In this document: positions 11,906-23,770 of the stretch, in pieces
Layout of the letters: every line of letters begins with the position of its first letter
How positions within the stretch are numbered: the stretch's first letter is position 1
Assembly (NCBI RefSeq): GCF_029784135.1
Contig: NC_073745.1
Location: 161,523,335-161,587,334, forward strand
From: Toxorhynchites rutilus septentrionalis
Taxonomy: Eukaryota > Arthropoda > Insecta > Diptera > Culicidae
DNA: 64,000 bases
Direction: 5' to 3'
Made by a program: the position numbers and the translations under genes
The notes under the pieces: model-generated
What the model was told of the DNA's origin: nothing
Database searches by the model: none
The model's input: the letters and a program-made list of their open reading frames with translations, nothing else

Positions 11906-13979
11906 AAAAAAAATCTCTAACATGGTGTCTCAGGATTCTCACGATTCCACCAGTTCGGAACCTCTTCGTTAATATTAGTCGTATGTTATACAGACGGTAA
12001 TTTATCGACTTTTAATTCCTAGTGGTACTCATCAGATGAATGAATTGCATTGTGAACAGTTTTATAGATCACCTCGAACACTTTTGCGTGCTCGAGCTCG
12101 AACAACATGTTGTCATGCGTGACTGTCTACAGTCATAAAAAATGAACAGCTGAAACATACCCTATATCACTATGTGTTGTGACAATTCGAAACACCATAG
12201 GTTGGGACTGATAATATTAGCATATCTCGCATCGCAATTCAATTTATGCGAGGCTACTCAATTTATGCTACGATGCCACCTATCAACTTAGCAGTACATC
12301 TAGCAGAAACTTTCCCAACTACTAACGATATAATTATGCCGGTGGGTTAAGCAGCAAACTCTGGCAGGAAAGCTGGAAAAGTTTAGAAAAAGCGCCAACC
12401 AACCGCTGCCGAGAACACGAAGGTCGTGAAGCAAATCTGGTCCTTCCGGTTGCATTTATCGTAACAAACTCATGCATTTTTTACGCTCTACATTATCACA
12501 TAAAGACAATAAAGTATGTGCATACTCCAACCAAACTAAATTATTCATGAATGAGAATAAGCTAATACACTGCTTTTCTTTATATGCCTTCGTCTGGAAA
12601 GCCATCCGCAACGCAGACGAGTGAGCATCACCTCGACATACCGGGCTAAGAGACTTTTCTTCGAAAGTCTTATATATCGTCACGCTTTTTCCTTCGTACG
12701 GTTTGAATGTCTTGTTCTGGAATACCAGCGAAGTCTCGGGGAAGCTCCATACTCAACTTCTTTTCAACGCCAAACTAGGCGCACATACGAAGGCAAAATA
12801 CAATTTTAACTATTTTTAATACGATCGAACCGATTTTCTGTACGAAAAACATCTTTGAGTTCTGAACTGTAACCGGCGCGTGTATTGTGTTTCACCGAAT
12901 TAATATTATAAAACAACACATTCCAAGTCGTTTGAATTTTCCCATGCGAGAAATATTGTTCCGAGTATTGAGCCTGTGTCTTTCCAATATTATCACATAT
13001 TCCATGGAAGTAACCAACATGTTCGAACGAACTTCCTCTGTACGGAAGTATTTCTCGACTGTACATTATTTATCCCAGTTATCCTATGTTGGTATTGAAT
13101 ATCAACTTACACCAGTCTTTTATCCCTTTCCCCTTGGAAAAACGCTGAACACGAGACACAATGCGGTTTGATTTTGTGTGCTTCACTTTTTAATCTTTTC
13201 GCTTTCCTCCCAACCCATTGCGGGATGGAATTATTCAAATGAGATCAACATTTCGATCTAGAAACAACCGAAAGAAGCGGAAAAAATATTCACGAAAGCA
13301 AAACCCAACGCATCAACCCACAGTGCATAAATGGAAAAGAGTGAGCAGAAACGAGAAAGTTGGCTTTCTTGAAGAAAACACTTTTCGAGAGCTTTTTTTA
13401 TGGTGTGGCACAAACTTTTCATCTATTATTAATCAAAAATAACAATAAGGACAGCAGTTCCCTTTTTATTTGCCTTAATGCTACCATGATCCATTCCCAC
13501 GGCCTGTTTGCGTCACAACAAAAGGACCACAAAAGCGCGACCGGGATGATACTTTGGATTTATTTTTAATGCCTTCGCCAAATTAAAAGTTGTCTTGAGG
13601 CAGAAACCAGCGCAGAACAAAGTTAAATTAATAACGGATGACAGTGTGTGTACTGGATGATATTCTTCGTGGAACCTTCCCAGATGTAATGTATTGTGAT
13701 CAATGAAAATATTATATCATGTAATCTGAAACGCTATCTAAATTAATACTAGTGAAAATGTATAAAATTCATAGTTCTTTGAACGAGGAGCACATTTAAC
13801 AAAGTGCAACATGTTAATGGAAATGTTCTAATTGTTTTTCTTCTTTATTTTTGTGTTATCTCCACACTATTTCAACCTAGAGTTGGAGAAATTCTTATAA
13901 GCGCACCTAAGCTTTTACAGAATTTTTTTCAATAGTACTTAGGAGTGTATCGAAAAATAGTCGTAAACATTTAACACGT
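11906..13979. other. No recognisable gene
   Basis: Two kilobases of unique-looking AT-rich sequence. Short open frames exist on both strands (for example 12456-12683 minus, 12887-13171 plus) but show no domain, splice context or composition that supports coding. Confidence 0.5.
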
Positions 13980-13989
13980 TATTACACAC

Positions 13990-14665
13990 AAACGGGTGAA
14001 CTTTTTTTTTGTCGTGGAAGTAATCCCGAATTGGACCGAAAAGTTGTAAACTATATTCAGAAGAACAGGTCTGCATTTATTCGTGATTGATTCGTGATTC
14101 GTGATGATTCAGCGGATTAAACAGAGACATGGTCTAAAGACCTATAAAAGGCAAAGAGTGGCCGAACAGACACCGGAAAAAATCGACCAAGTGCTCATTC
14201 GGGAAGCCGTTTGCACGTGTGGCCTGCGATCTTCAATTTTTTTCACAAAAGGGACTTAAGATGCTCAAATTTATGTGGAAGAATGCTTGAAGAAGAGATT
14301 GCTTCTACTTTCAACACACATTGCTTCCACTTTATAGAAAGCACGAGGTTCCTCCTCTATTCTGGCCAGATTTGGCATCGGAACATTAGGCCAAGTCAAC
14401 TCTACAACGGCTTTCGGAAAACAACATTATGTTCATCGAAAAAGACCTCGAGCCTAACCTAACCTAACTGTCCCCAGCTGTGGCCAATTGAACGTTACTG
14501 GGCAATTGTCAAGGCCAAGTTGAAGAAGGAAGGTACAGTGTTTAAAAATATGTCAGAGTTCAAAAAGAATTGATCTGCAGTATCCAGAAAGTGCACAAAG
14601 CCTACTGTGCAGAATTTGATGAGTGGTGTTAAATCTAAGGTTCGATCATTTTTTAGAAATCAACA
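13990..14665 (+). pseudogene. ITmD37E-like transposase relic
   Basis: Decayed Tc1/mariner-superfamily transposase in three frames. Recognisable pieces in order are KQRHGLKTYKRQRVAEQTPE (end of the DNA-binding half), then a deletion removing the first catalytic Asp region. After that come YVEECLKKRLL, LFWPDLAS (second Asp), and PQLWPIERYWAIVKAKLKKE in spirit, with WPIER(Y)W marking the catalytic Glu, then NLMSGVKSK. The order and spacing match the DD37E group also present at 46.9 and 60.3 kb, but this is a different, more degraded family. Confidence 0.65.
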
Positions 14666-14679
14666 ATAAGCTTGTTTTT

Positions 14680-15540
14680 TTCATTTCATTGCACAATGGT
14701 CCAGGAGGTGCATTTAAGTGGAAGTTAGCATCTTGAGCTCGACAGTTATTCTCTAGACAAAAACTGTCTTCGACAAAGTTGTTGCATATGATAGAGCGCT
14801 AATTTTGATGGTGTCAAAAATGGGGTGACCAACATTTACGATGAAATAAAAATTCTAACTTTCTAATATTCATAGATAGAGGTAAATATAGTTCTACAAT
14901 GTTATAGCCCCAGTTATTTATGAAAACTTTTTAGATCAAAGCTTTTTCCATCTCTTGGAATAACCGATATAGCGCTTTTTTCTAAGCTGCGTTAGGGTCA
15001 CTATAAAAAAAAACGTTTTTTGCTCTAACTTTTGTATTGCAAATTTTACATGCAAACTGTCTTCAGAAGACTTTTAGAGCTTACTAAGACAAAAAATTTA
15101 CGATGCAGAACTTGTCAATATCTCAACTCTACTCAAAGTTATTGGTATTTCTTCCCAAAAAATACTCTCTCTTCATTCGCTTGTCATTTTTTTGGGACAA
15201 ACATAAAAAATGTTCGTTGACGGCATTTGGAAGATCATACTTGACTCTACACAATGTAGGATTTCCAAAATTATCTTTTTTTTATTTGAGTAAACTAAAA
15301 TTGAAATCATGAGTTGTTGGATGAAAACCAATCAATAACTTTGAGTAGTATTAAGATATTGACTAGTTGTGCATAGCAAAATGTTGGTCATTATAAGCTC
15401 TAAAAATCGTCTCAATACAATTTTGATGTAATGAAATGTAATGCAATGAAAAACCAGTTATTTTCATGGTGACCCTAGCGTAACTTAGATAGAATACAAC
15501 TTTATGGAAGATCTTTATTCTCTAGACAAAATGCCAAATG
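14680..15540. repeat. Foldback repeat, copy 1
   Basis: Positions 14690-15215 match 62490-63010 along about 520 bp (blocks such as GCACAATGGTCCAGGAG, ATGATAGAGCGCT, GTCAATATCTCAACT). Within this copy the part 14985-15215 is repeated in inverted orientation at 15300-15490, giving a long imperfect hairpin with its axis near 15245. No coding capacity is convincing; small frames here are palindrome by-products. Confidence 0.75.
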
Positions 15541-16019
15541 TTTTTTTCAAATATATCTGCATGACACGAATAAATGTCTTCAAATGTAATCATAATGAAT
15601 TAAAATGAGCAAACCATCACGATATTCCTGAATCATGTTCGATAAATCACACAAACAATTGTTTCACATACTTTGAAATGACCTCAGTAAATTAAATGTC
15701 CTCAAAACGAAAACATGTCTTCACATCTGTCATCTATATTATGTGCTCAGAGAAAGTAGGAAAAAAAGAGCGCCGAATAAATGCACGAATACTGTGAGAA
15801 CACGCTCACCGGAGAAACGGTTTCTTTTCTTCGCTGGTGGGCTCTCCTCTCATTCATACAAGCTATATATATTATATATACAATATTTTTAAAAATAAGT
15901 CAATTCTTTGTACAGTTTTGTTCATAAAACACTATTATTGTTTATTTTCATCGAATTCATTCTAAAAAAAAGTATTAATTCACTTTTTGTTTTCTATGTA
16001 ATTCAAATATGTGGAATCA
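15541..16019. other. No recognisable gene
   Basis: AT-rich sequence with a TATA dinucleotide-rich patch near 15865-15885. I see no gene or clear repeat. Confidence 0.5.
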
Positions 16020-16960
16020 CGGTGGACATTCTTTTAGCCGCATCCTAAAATTTTAATAAAAGAAAATTTGTGCGGCAAATTTCGAGTCCAATCGGTATCT
16101 AATATTTAGTATGTCCACCTCCATTTCGGATCAGTTTGAAAACTCGATTTGGCATCGAGTCAGACAGCTTTTAAAGTGTTGCCATATTGATTATAGCCTC
16201 CTGAATTACTGCCTTGAGACTGGAAATGTTGTCAAATTGTCATCCGTTTGCATAGACCATCTCGGCCAAGATTCTCCATTGGTTCTCTATGGGATTGCAA
16301 TCGACTACAAGCAGGTCATTCAAGAAGCGGAATGTCCTTCTCGGCAAACCATGCCTTCGATTGCTTGGAAACGTTGATCTATGCATAATCCTGCTGAAAA
16401 AACGACATCCTCGGTAGTGTTTTTCTCAATATGGCCAATCAAAACGTCCTCCAGTAACTGAAGATACTTTTCGGAGTTCATTCGGGTGAAAATGAAACAA
16501 ATGGGAAGCTTGCTGTGATAGGAAACGGCTCCCCACACTGTCAAACTTCCGCCCCCAAAGTTTTGCTTCGATCTCACGACATGCCGTTGACTTAAATTGT
16601 ACCAACAGCAAATGTAACAGTCCGGACCATCCAAATTGAACTTTTTTCGCCGGAAAATACCACATTTCTCCATTCTAGTTTCCATTCCATGTATTGCCGG
16701 GCGAAAATGAGATGGTTCTGCTTATGGGTGGCGGTCAGTTACGGCTTCCCTTGAAATTTCTTCCACATGATGTTTGGTCACTCATTCAAGGTGCGCGCAA
16801 TATGCCTCTTCGTCACTGGAACAACCGATTCTGTCTTAATGTATGAGCAGGACATCGTTTCCTGGTTGCTTCGTGTCTTATTCGACCTTTAAGACGCAAA
16901 GTAACTTTGGTGTTCCCATTTGTTGGTCGTTTTATCCCACATTTCTAGCACTATTTGAAA
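16020..16960 (-). pseudogene. Tc1-like transposase relic
   Basis: Minus-strand Tc1-type DDE transposase. From 16690 downward it reads EWRNVVFSGEKKFNLDGPD, FGGGSLTVWGAVSYHSKLPI and RMNSEKYLQLLEDVLIGHIE. After a frameshift near 16410 it continues FQQDYA (second Asp) and KAWFAEKDIPLLE, then a short region with PMENL in place of the usual P-I-E-N-L (catalytic Glu). The first catalytic Asp of the FSDEK motif is Gly here, as in the copy at 33.6 kb. N-terminal DNA-binding sequence is barely recognisable up to about 16960. Terminal repeats were not identified. Confidence 0.78.
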
Positions 16961-19240
16961 AAATTCCGTACCACTTTCTCAGATCGACCAATTTTTATTA
17001 CGATCGAGCGATTAGAAAACTTTTTTTTTTTTTATCTTTATTATTTTCAGTCCCTCTTCCGTCATTAGAATACCTTTCGCCGTTCCTTTAAATTCTACGT
17101 AAATCACTAATCTGACCAACTTCTTACATTGCACATCTAATATTTATCTTGTAAATTGAACATTCCCAAGTATTTTTTCAAAAAACACATATAAAGGCTT
17201 GGTGATAATGCGAAAACTCGATTTTTATACTATGCGACTAAACGTATGTCTCGGGAAAAACGACGTTTGAATGTTTGTATCCACCGATGCCGCCTTGTGT
17301 GTGTGTGATTGTGACACACGTCCTTTCTATAAAATTGACTTAAATATACTACCACTACAGCAAATAAGTATCCCGATGAAAAGAACATTCCTGGTTGTTT
17401 TGTAAGTGTTTCAAGTTTTTTTCAAGTGCGGCTAAACGATTGTCTAACAATGCTGCAAAACATTGCATCTACAGCACAGAAAGATAATACTTTAACTTTA
17501 CCAACTTACCAACTTTACCGAAACCTTTCCCAAAAGAAAAACCCAAAATATAAATTAGTTGACTGAAAAAAATTAAAATAAAACTGGAATTAGTTGACAG
17601 GAAAAATGTTGGCGGATGCAAATATTGTGCTACCATTATGCATATGATTTACGAGATCATTAGCTCAAACCTTATCACATGAGAAATCCAACATCAGTTT
17701 TCATTTTAAGATTATTCATTCGTTTGTTTGAAAGCCTATATACTTGTTTTTATCGTAATAGATGCGGAAACATCTTTAATATATTCAATCGATTGATGGA
17801 AACATATCTACTATCTGACGAAAAATGTGTATGTTACTTCTTATTCATATTCTGTACAGTGCAGATGTGATGTAAGTAAACTAAATGAAAGGTTTGTTGC
17901 GTCAACCATTTTAAAAGTAGCAAAGCCATGAAATTTTCAAATTTACTCTCATCCCTAACATGTACTGTTAATGGCTCGCTGTTTAGAGTGACACAAGTAG
18001 TTTTCCAGTACCTCTTAGCAAGATAACATCTCCAATGCTCCCGAAAACATCATTCTCAAAGAAATAATATACAAATCATGTTATACAGCTCTTTACGAGG
18101 AACAGCAACAGAAAATCCGAAATCGATTGTTGTGGAACGAATTTTCACCATCAATTTTCAATCGAAAAGCTCACAGCTCTCATCGCTGGAAAATATCTTC
18201 TCCTTGCTCACCTTGAAATTCGCTGCACTCTAGCGCTGTTCAAACCGCCGCTGTCGTCCGATCGTTAGATGGATAACTGAATGGAGCATCACCCAAGAGT
18301 GGGGCCTGCGATGCAATGTTCCGCTTTTTTCTTTTCTATTTAAACGTAGCCATCCAACGTTTATTTTCGCAGTATCATTACTGTTTTCAAACTGTCATTT
18401 CATTTAATTTATTGTTTTATAGAGTCCTTAAACTTGAAATTTTGTTCGCCCATGAGAATTTTATTCCATTGTTACTCTAGTTATCTGTTTTGGTCGGTGC
18501 AATTTGTGGAGCACAAATTGGGTCAATCAAACCGAGAGATTCAGCGCGTTTAGATAATGCTTGAAATTTTACTATTATTGAATTGTTGATCCCAAAAAAC
18601 TTATAATTTTATTTATTATCATAAATGTGTAGAAATATATCCAATCAATTGATGCAAACATTTTTGCGATTATTATTTAATTATTATGAAAAAATGCTAG
18701 AGTTATAAACATCCAAAATTTCGTATTTCATGTTTTGTGTTGAGATTTTTATTTTACCCATATCTTCCTGTTAGACGTAGTCCTACATCAAAATCAAATA
18801 GTATTTTTAGTATCGATTTTTTTGTTGTTATTTACTGTTTTAGGAATACAAAAATAAACGAAATAAACGAAAAAAAATCTAAATTTCAAAAGTTACGAGA
18901 TAGTAACACTATTTTGGCCCTACTGGTTCTTAGAAACAAAAAAAAACTATAAAATCTTGTGTTCACTACGGAACGGGTGTTTTCCGACCGCGGCTCCTCG
19001 CACGCGATGGTACGGTGGGATTTTCGTCGGGTGGAGCAGTAGAACTACTGCAACGGTAACCAGTGACCAGAGTGACCAGAGGTAACCAGAGACGAATGAA
19101 CTGAAGAAGTTTAGTCTCAAGCAAGAAAGGAAGGCACACTTTGAGTATCGTTCTGTATTCAAAGAAATGACAATCGCTTGTTCTTTCTTGTTTTGCGCCA
19201 TCACATGTCTACGTTTCGGATTGAGCTGTGGACGCGACCA
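16961..19240. other. No recognisable gene
   Basis: Long AT-rich stretch with no supported coding exon. It contains one copy of the 16-bp palindrome (18774-18789) and a short run of GTGACCAGA-like tandem units near 19060-19095. The frame at 18947-19204 (minus) overlaps that tandem run and shows no domain. Confidence 0.5.
18774..18789. repeat. 16-bp palindrome, copy 2
   Basis: GACGTAGTCCTACATC, one mismatch from the perfect palindrome, again followed by A-rich sequence. Confidence 0.7.
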
Positions 19241-19279
19241 AATTACTCACTCGCTGATGTCTCTAGCATTGCAATCATT

Positions 19280-20475
19280 GCATCAAACTGACGCCAATGC
19301 ATTAAGGTTCTAAGCTACACAATTGTGTGGGGCTCTGACTCGCGTGCCAGTCGCAAAACTGCTTTCAACTGGGATTGCATTTGCGCTAATCTTGATTATA
19401 ATGAGCAGTGCTGCTCTTTTCAAGGTTGTTGAGATTAACAGATAGAGTTTATTTCGTTTATTTATAGCGAATTCGTTTTTAAAACTGAGTCAGTGCCAAA
19501 CTGACTCTGTAATAAAAAAAAAACGTCTTCAGTTTCACGAATGCGGTGGTTTGTTGGTGTGCGTTAGATAGTCTGATTTGTTTATATTTGCGGCGACAAA
19601 TGTACAGTGTCGACGTCTGGTGGCGATATTAGTGCTTGGGAGGTAAATTATTCTCTATCAGATCAGAAGGGCCAAGTGCAGTGTAAAAATATAAAAGTAT
19701 GAATGAAAATTTTTACTTCATATTGTTTGATTACCTAACACATATAGTTCTGACACTCACTTAACCATTTGTCGATGCATTTGCTGTTCCACAAATAATT
19801 TATACTATAATATAAAATCATCATTGGATACAGTTTTCGTTCAATATGTTCCTGCGATATCGGAAAAAAACCTCTTATTTCATCACATAAAATAAATACT
19901 CCATACGGTAAAGTAAATTTTCATTCATAATTTTGATTTTGAAAGCATGTTTATTCCACCTGAATATCCATCATTATTTCGCGTCCCAATCTAAGCACAC
20001 GTAGCTGAATGCCGTCTACGCGAATATACTCTTTAAAATCAGAATCCCAACTGGATTACGATTCCAATAATACAAAAGCAAAAGCAGCAGGTTTTCCATT
20101 TTCATGTTCTTTATTTTTAGATTTTCCAAAACAATACTCGGAACTTGACAGTTCAGTATAGTTGTATTGGTGAACCCGAGTGCCAACCCGCGAAACATCT
20201 CAGTGCGAATCTAACAGCTTTCGGGGCGAACCTAGTGCGACACTAGGTTGAAACTGAGTGAATAAAAAAACGTTTTGACAGCAGTTAGTGCAGCACTGGG
20301 GTTGAAACTGAACAAAAAAGAATTCGCTATTAGTCACCAAACAAGTAAATGTCGTTCTGGAATTTTGTATGTGATGTGGTTTTGCTTGCCAGTAGCAAAA
20401 CTTTCTCCACTAAGGATGACAGCTGCGCTTATCTCGAGAAAAGTATTGTTCTGCGAGCACAAGAATGAATTTTCA
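19280..20475. repeat. Diverged direct repeat pair (19.3 and 20.35 kb) with small tandem palindromes
   Basis: Sequence at about 19320-19425 (GCCAGTCGCAAAACT core) is similar to 20350-20460 (GCCAGTAGCAAAACT core). The flanks also share a GAATTCG block: it precedes the 20.35-kb core and follows the 19.3-kb core. Between them, 20234-20315 holds two imperfect tandem units, each a small palindrome (CCTAGTGCGACACTAGG, then TTAGTGCAGCACTGGGG) followed by TTGAAACTGA. Element class not recognised. Confidence 0.5.
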
Positions 20476-20545
20476 AACAATTATCATCAAATGATTCTAC
20501 AATAAAACAGGAAGTGGGTTATATCTATGGTATAACCGCAAGGGT

Positions 20546-20559
20546 GACGTAGGACTATC
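20546..20559. repeat. Degenerate copy of the 16-bp palindrome
   Basis: GACGTAGGACTATC. On the complement it is followed by a GCGG-containing block resembling the sequence after the copy at 25314, suggesting a longer ancestral repeat. Confidence 0.45.
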
Positions 20560-20669
20560 GTTGATTTAGAGATCATTTGTTTGAAGTTGAATCTAAATCC
20601 ATCCTGAATGAATGAATAAATAAATATTTGGGTGACTTCAAAAACGAAAGTGTTACTTTGAAGACTCAA

Positions 20670-20960
20670 GGTTTTATGCATCCAATATTGGATACAAAAA
20701 ACCTTGTTCTGAAGAATAATCTTCAGAAGCTTTCCTGTTAACTGCACTTGATTGACAAATCACAAAACCAAATGTATGTGGTCGCAGTATTATATGGATA
20801 GAAAACATTAAAATAAACTCGCTTGAATGTAATTTTCAATTCCAAGGGGAACTGGCAGATTATTTTTCAGCAACGATCATTTCTTTCCAGGTTTCCTCTC
20901 GATAACCAGCAAACGAAAAGAGTTGCGCGCGTGTATGTGTGTGTGTGTCTGTGGCGGCTG
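20670..20960. repeat. Cluster repeat R, copy 1, with GT-rich tail
   Basis: About 220 bp shared with 21535-21755 and 24478-24690 (blocks GAAAACATTAAAATAAACTC and GGCAGATTATTTTTCAGCAA). It is followed by a GTGTGTGT run and GTGGCGGCTGC, as in copy 3. It flanks the histone H3 pseudogene cluster. Origin unknown. Confidence 0.75.
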
Positions 20961-21168
20961 CTTCTATGTCTTCCCGAGGAACCGTATTTCGATGCTGATA
21001 CTCTCTTGGTCACCTTCTCTTCTCCTTCTGATCGATCGACTTTTCTGCGCTCCCTCACAGTTAAAACAAACTGATTGCATTTCAGGTCAGGTCAAGCCAG
21101 GTAATGAATACCTCGATCCCTCGCCGTTCAGCTCGTTCAGTAACGATGTTGTCTTGTCGATGTCCTCA

Positions 21169-21318
21169 GGCGTCGTGCACAAATTACGTAACGCAAAAAT
21201 CCGGATTTTGAACCTCCCCCCCCTTTCGTAACGCAATTTCCTATCTCTAATAAACAGAAAGTAACGCAACATCTAACCCCTCTCCCCTTATCGCGTTACG
21301 TAATTTGTGCACGACGCC
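21169..21318. mobile_element. 150-bp MITE with long terminal inverted repeats
   Basis: Both ends read GGCGTCGTGCACAAATTACG inward, giving near-perfect TIRs of about 26 bp that continue as GTAACGC, around a C-rich centre. Flanks carry TCA on both sides (21166-21168 and 21319-21321), a likely 3-bp target duplication. A truncated copy is at 59321 and a more degraded one at 62324. No coding capacity. Superfamily not assigned. Confidence 0.82.
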
Positions 21319-21479
21319 TCACGAAAAATGAATGGGTTTCACCACCAGAATATCATTTCAGTATGCTTTTCGTGCGTGATTGAATCGAGAGAAGGTGTGG
21401 TTTACGATGGCAATTTGGAAGGCAAACTAGAGGAGAATGAACTCTCTGAGTATGAAAATTTCGGCGACTGAGCAATAAT

Positions 21480-21760
21480 CGATTGAAAATTATATAATTT
21501 TGGCGATACGAAACATTTTCCGTTTTTCATGTTATGCATCCATTATTGGATTCGAAAATATCCTACTGATGGGAAAGAATAATCTTCAGAAGCTTTCCAG
21601 CTAATTACACTTGATTGAAAAATTACGAAATCAAATGTATTTGGTCGCTGTGTTCGCCATATAATTAGAAAACATTAAAATAAACTCTTTCGCATGGATG
21701 TATTCTTCAATTCCCAGAGAACTGGCAGATTATTTTTCAGCAACGATTAGATCTTTCCGG
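21480..21760. repeat. Cluster repeat R, copy 2
   Basis: Matches copy 3 (24410-24690) over about 275 bp, including a longer 5' part (GAAACATTTTCCGTTTT) absent from copy 1. It lies immediately downstream, in the histone sense, of pseudogene H3-1. Confidence 0.75.
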
Positions 21761-21849
21761 AATTTTCTTGATGCTGTATGGCATCCAAACGAAAATTCTC
21801 ATTTCAGTTTGGCCTGCAAAAAACTTTTCTGAACTCTAATCCATCAAAT

Positions 21850-22320
21850 TTGGAGCCCTGAAAAGGGCCGTTGATTATATGCTAAGCTAATATAGCACCC
21901 TCTCCTTGGATTCGACGGGCCAGCTGAATGTCCTTGGGCATGATGTGACGCGTTTTACGTGGATAGCACACAAATTTGTATCTTCGAATAAGCCTCCTGC
22001 AGCGTCATAACCGCGGAACTTTGGAAGCGCAAGTCGGTTTTGAAGTCCTGAGCAATTCCACGAACCAAAAGCTGCAAAGGTAGCTTGCGGATCAGCAATT
22101 CGGCCGACTTCCGATAGCGATGAATTTCACGCAAAGTTCCCGGTCGATAGCGATGTGGCTTCTTCACCTATCCTGCGGCTGGTGCGCTTCGTGTGCCTTA
22201 CCACTGAAAGACTAACCTGCTATCTGCTTGGTCCCAAACAAACGAGTCGTCACGGTGCGAGAGTAGAGTAAGAAATGAACGAAAGCAAAGGAAGCGTCAT
22301 TTTATAACCTGTTTTCGAAG
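21850..22320 (-). pseudogene. Histone H3 pseudogene 1
   Basis: Minus-strand relic of a replication-dependent histone H3 gene. The readable core is [10 protein letters not shown], then [21 protein letters not shown] and [18 protein letters not shown]. Two residues are missing after RPGT, about seven codons plus a frame shift are missing after LQEA, and the last coding part is out of frame. The N-terminal tail region (TKQ-type, GGKA) is present but broken by stops. Upstream in the gene sense, TTATAAAATG at about 22304-22313 resembles a TATA box. Downstream is an intact histone mRNA stem-loop (21852-21869). H3 normally forms the nucleosome core; this copy cannot encode it. Confidence 0.88.
21852..21869 (-). 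terminator. Histone mRNA 3' stem-loop of H3 pseudogene 1
   Basis: On the minus strand GGCCCTTTTCAGGGCTCC: a 6-bp stem with a 4-base TTTC loop, matching the histone 3'-processing stem-loop consensus, with one G-T pair at the base. Confidence 0.85.
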
Positions 22321-22726
22321 CTATCATTAAGCTATTGAAACAATTTTCCGACTCAATAAATAGCAATCATATAACTCTTGGACATTTTATCTTTTGTATG
22401 AAATGATTATCACTGTTCCGTTGATCCGAAGCAGAATGAATCACGCTTAAAGAAGGAATGGATTTTTTCTTGGAATTTACTCAGCAAAAATAATGCCCTT
22501 TCCCAACACTTAAAAACGACAAACGGTAAACAGTTTTATCAAAGTGATTTCTTCGATATGGGGATATATTCACTACATCATGTCATGTATTTCATATTCT
22601 TCATTATGAAATCCATATCCATGGCACCTATCGGTATCGAATTATCATCGACACCGCGATTTTCGCTAAATGCTCCTTTCAGTTCGGCCTGTAAAAAACT
22701 TTTCTGAACTCTAATCCATCAAATTT

Positions 22727-22744
22727 GGAGCCCTGAAAAGGGCT
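22727..22744 (-). terminator. Histone mRNA 3' stem-loop of H3 pseudogene 2
   Basis: Minus strand AGCCCTTTTCAGGGCT: perfect 6-bp stem around TTTC, the histone pre-mRNA processing signal. Confidence 0.87.
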
Positions 22745-23215
22745 GTTGATTATATGCTAAGCTATTATAGCACGCTCTCCTCGGATACGATGGGCCAGCT
22801 GGATGTCCTTGGGCATGATGTGACGCGTTTTGCATGGATAGCACACAAATTGGTATCTTCGAATAAGCCTCCTGCAGCGTCATAACCGCGGAACTTTGGA
22901 AGCGCAAGTCGGTTTTGAAGTCCTGAGCAATTCCACGAACCAAATGCTGCAAAGGTAGCTTGCGGATCAGCAATTCGGTCGACTTCTGATAGCGACGAAT
23001 TTCATGCGAAGTTCCCGGTCGATAGCGATGTGGCTTCTCCACCTATCCTGCTACTGGTGCGCTTATCCGAGCTGCTTTCGTGGTGCCTTACCACCGAAAG
23101 ACTAACGAGCTGTCTGCTTAGTCCCGATGAAACGAGTCCTCACGGTGCGAGAGTAGAGTAAGAAATGAACGAAAGCAAGGGAAGTGTCATTTTATAAAAC
23201 ATAAAAGAATCGAAT
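22727..23215 (-). pseudogene. Histone H3 pseudogene 2 (left palindrome arm)
   Basis: Reads TKQTAR, then GGKAPRKQL of the H3 tail (Lys acetylation/methylation region), then SAP-equivalent, [25 protein letters not shown] and [18 protein letters not shown]. It carries the same two internal deletions as pseudogene 1 (after RPGT and after LQEA), a stop in place of Lys after TAR, and a lost block of about seven residues after KQL. A TATAAAATG-like box lies near 23192-23200 (gene sense), and the 3' stem-loop is intact. Confidence 0.88.
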
Positions 23216-23299
23216 GTAAACCCCACCCTCTTTATTGTATAAGCTTACTGTATACTCACGAATATAATAAGGGTGGGATTTAGATTCTATACTTTTATG

Positions 23300-23770
23300 G
23301 TTTATAAAATGACGCTTCCTTTGCTTTCGTTCATTTCTTACTCTACTCTCGCACCGTGAGGACTCGAGCTCGTTAGTCTTTCGCAGACAGCTCGTTAGTC
23401 ATTCGGTGGTAAGGCACACGAAGTCAGCTCGAATAAGCGCACCAGTAGCAGGATAGGTGGAGAAGCCACATCGCTATCGACCGGGAACTTTGCGTGAAAT
23501 TCATCGCTATCAGAAGTCGACCGAATTGCTGAACCGCAGCTACCTTTGCAGCATTTGGATCGTGGAATTGCTCAGGACTTCAAAACCGACTTGCGCTTCC
23601 AAAGTTCCGCGGCTATGACGCTGCAGGAGGCTTATTCGAAGATACCAATTTGTGTGCTATCCATGCAAAACGCGTCACATCATGCCCAAGGACATCCAGC
23701 TGGCCCATCGTATCCGAGGAGAGCGTGCTATATTAGCTTAGCATATAATCAACAGCCCTTTTCAGGGCTC
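23300..23770 (+). pseudogene. Histone H3 pseudogene 3 (right palindrome arm)
   Basis: Plus-strand mirror copy of pseudogene 2. TATA-like TTTATAAAATG at 23301-23311, tail region with GGTGGTAAGGCA (GGKA), then KPHRYRPGT near 23465-23490 and [17 protein letters not shown] near 23565-23620. It shares the deletions after RPGT and after LQEA. A single-base loss upstream of the MPKD-equivalent shifts the C-terminus out of frame. An extra partial duplication of the CTCGTTAGTC block is visible at 23360-23402. Confidence 0.87.
23754..23769 (+). terminator. Histone mRNA 3' stem-loop of H3 pseudogene 3
   Basis: AGCCCTTTTCAGGGCT, identical to the stem-loop of pseudogene 2 on the opposite arm. Confidence 0.87.

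Noticed and set aside
12456..13171. Several 70-95 aa frames on both strands
   Set aside because: No domains, no splice structure, overlapping each other; typical chance frames in AT-rich DNA.
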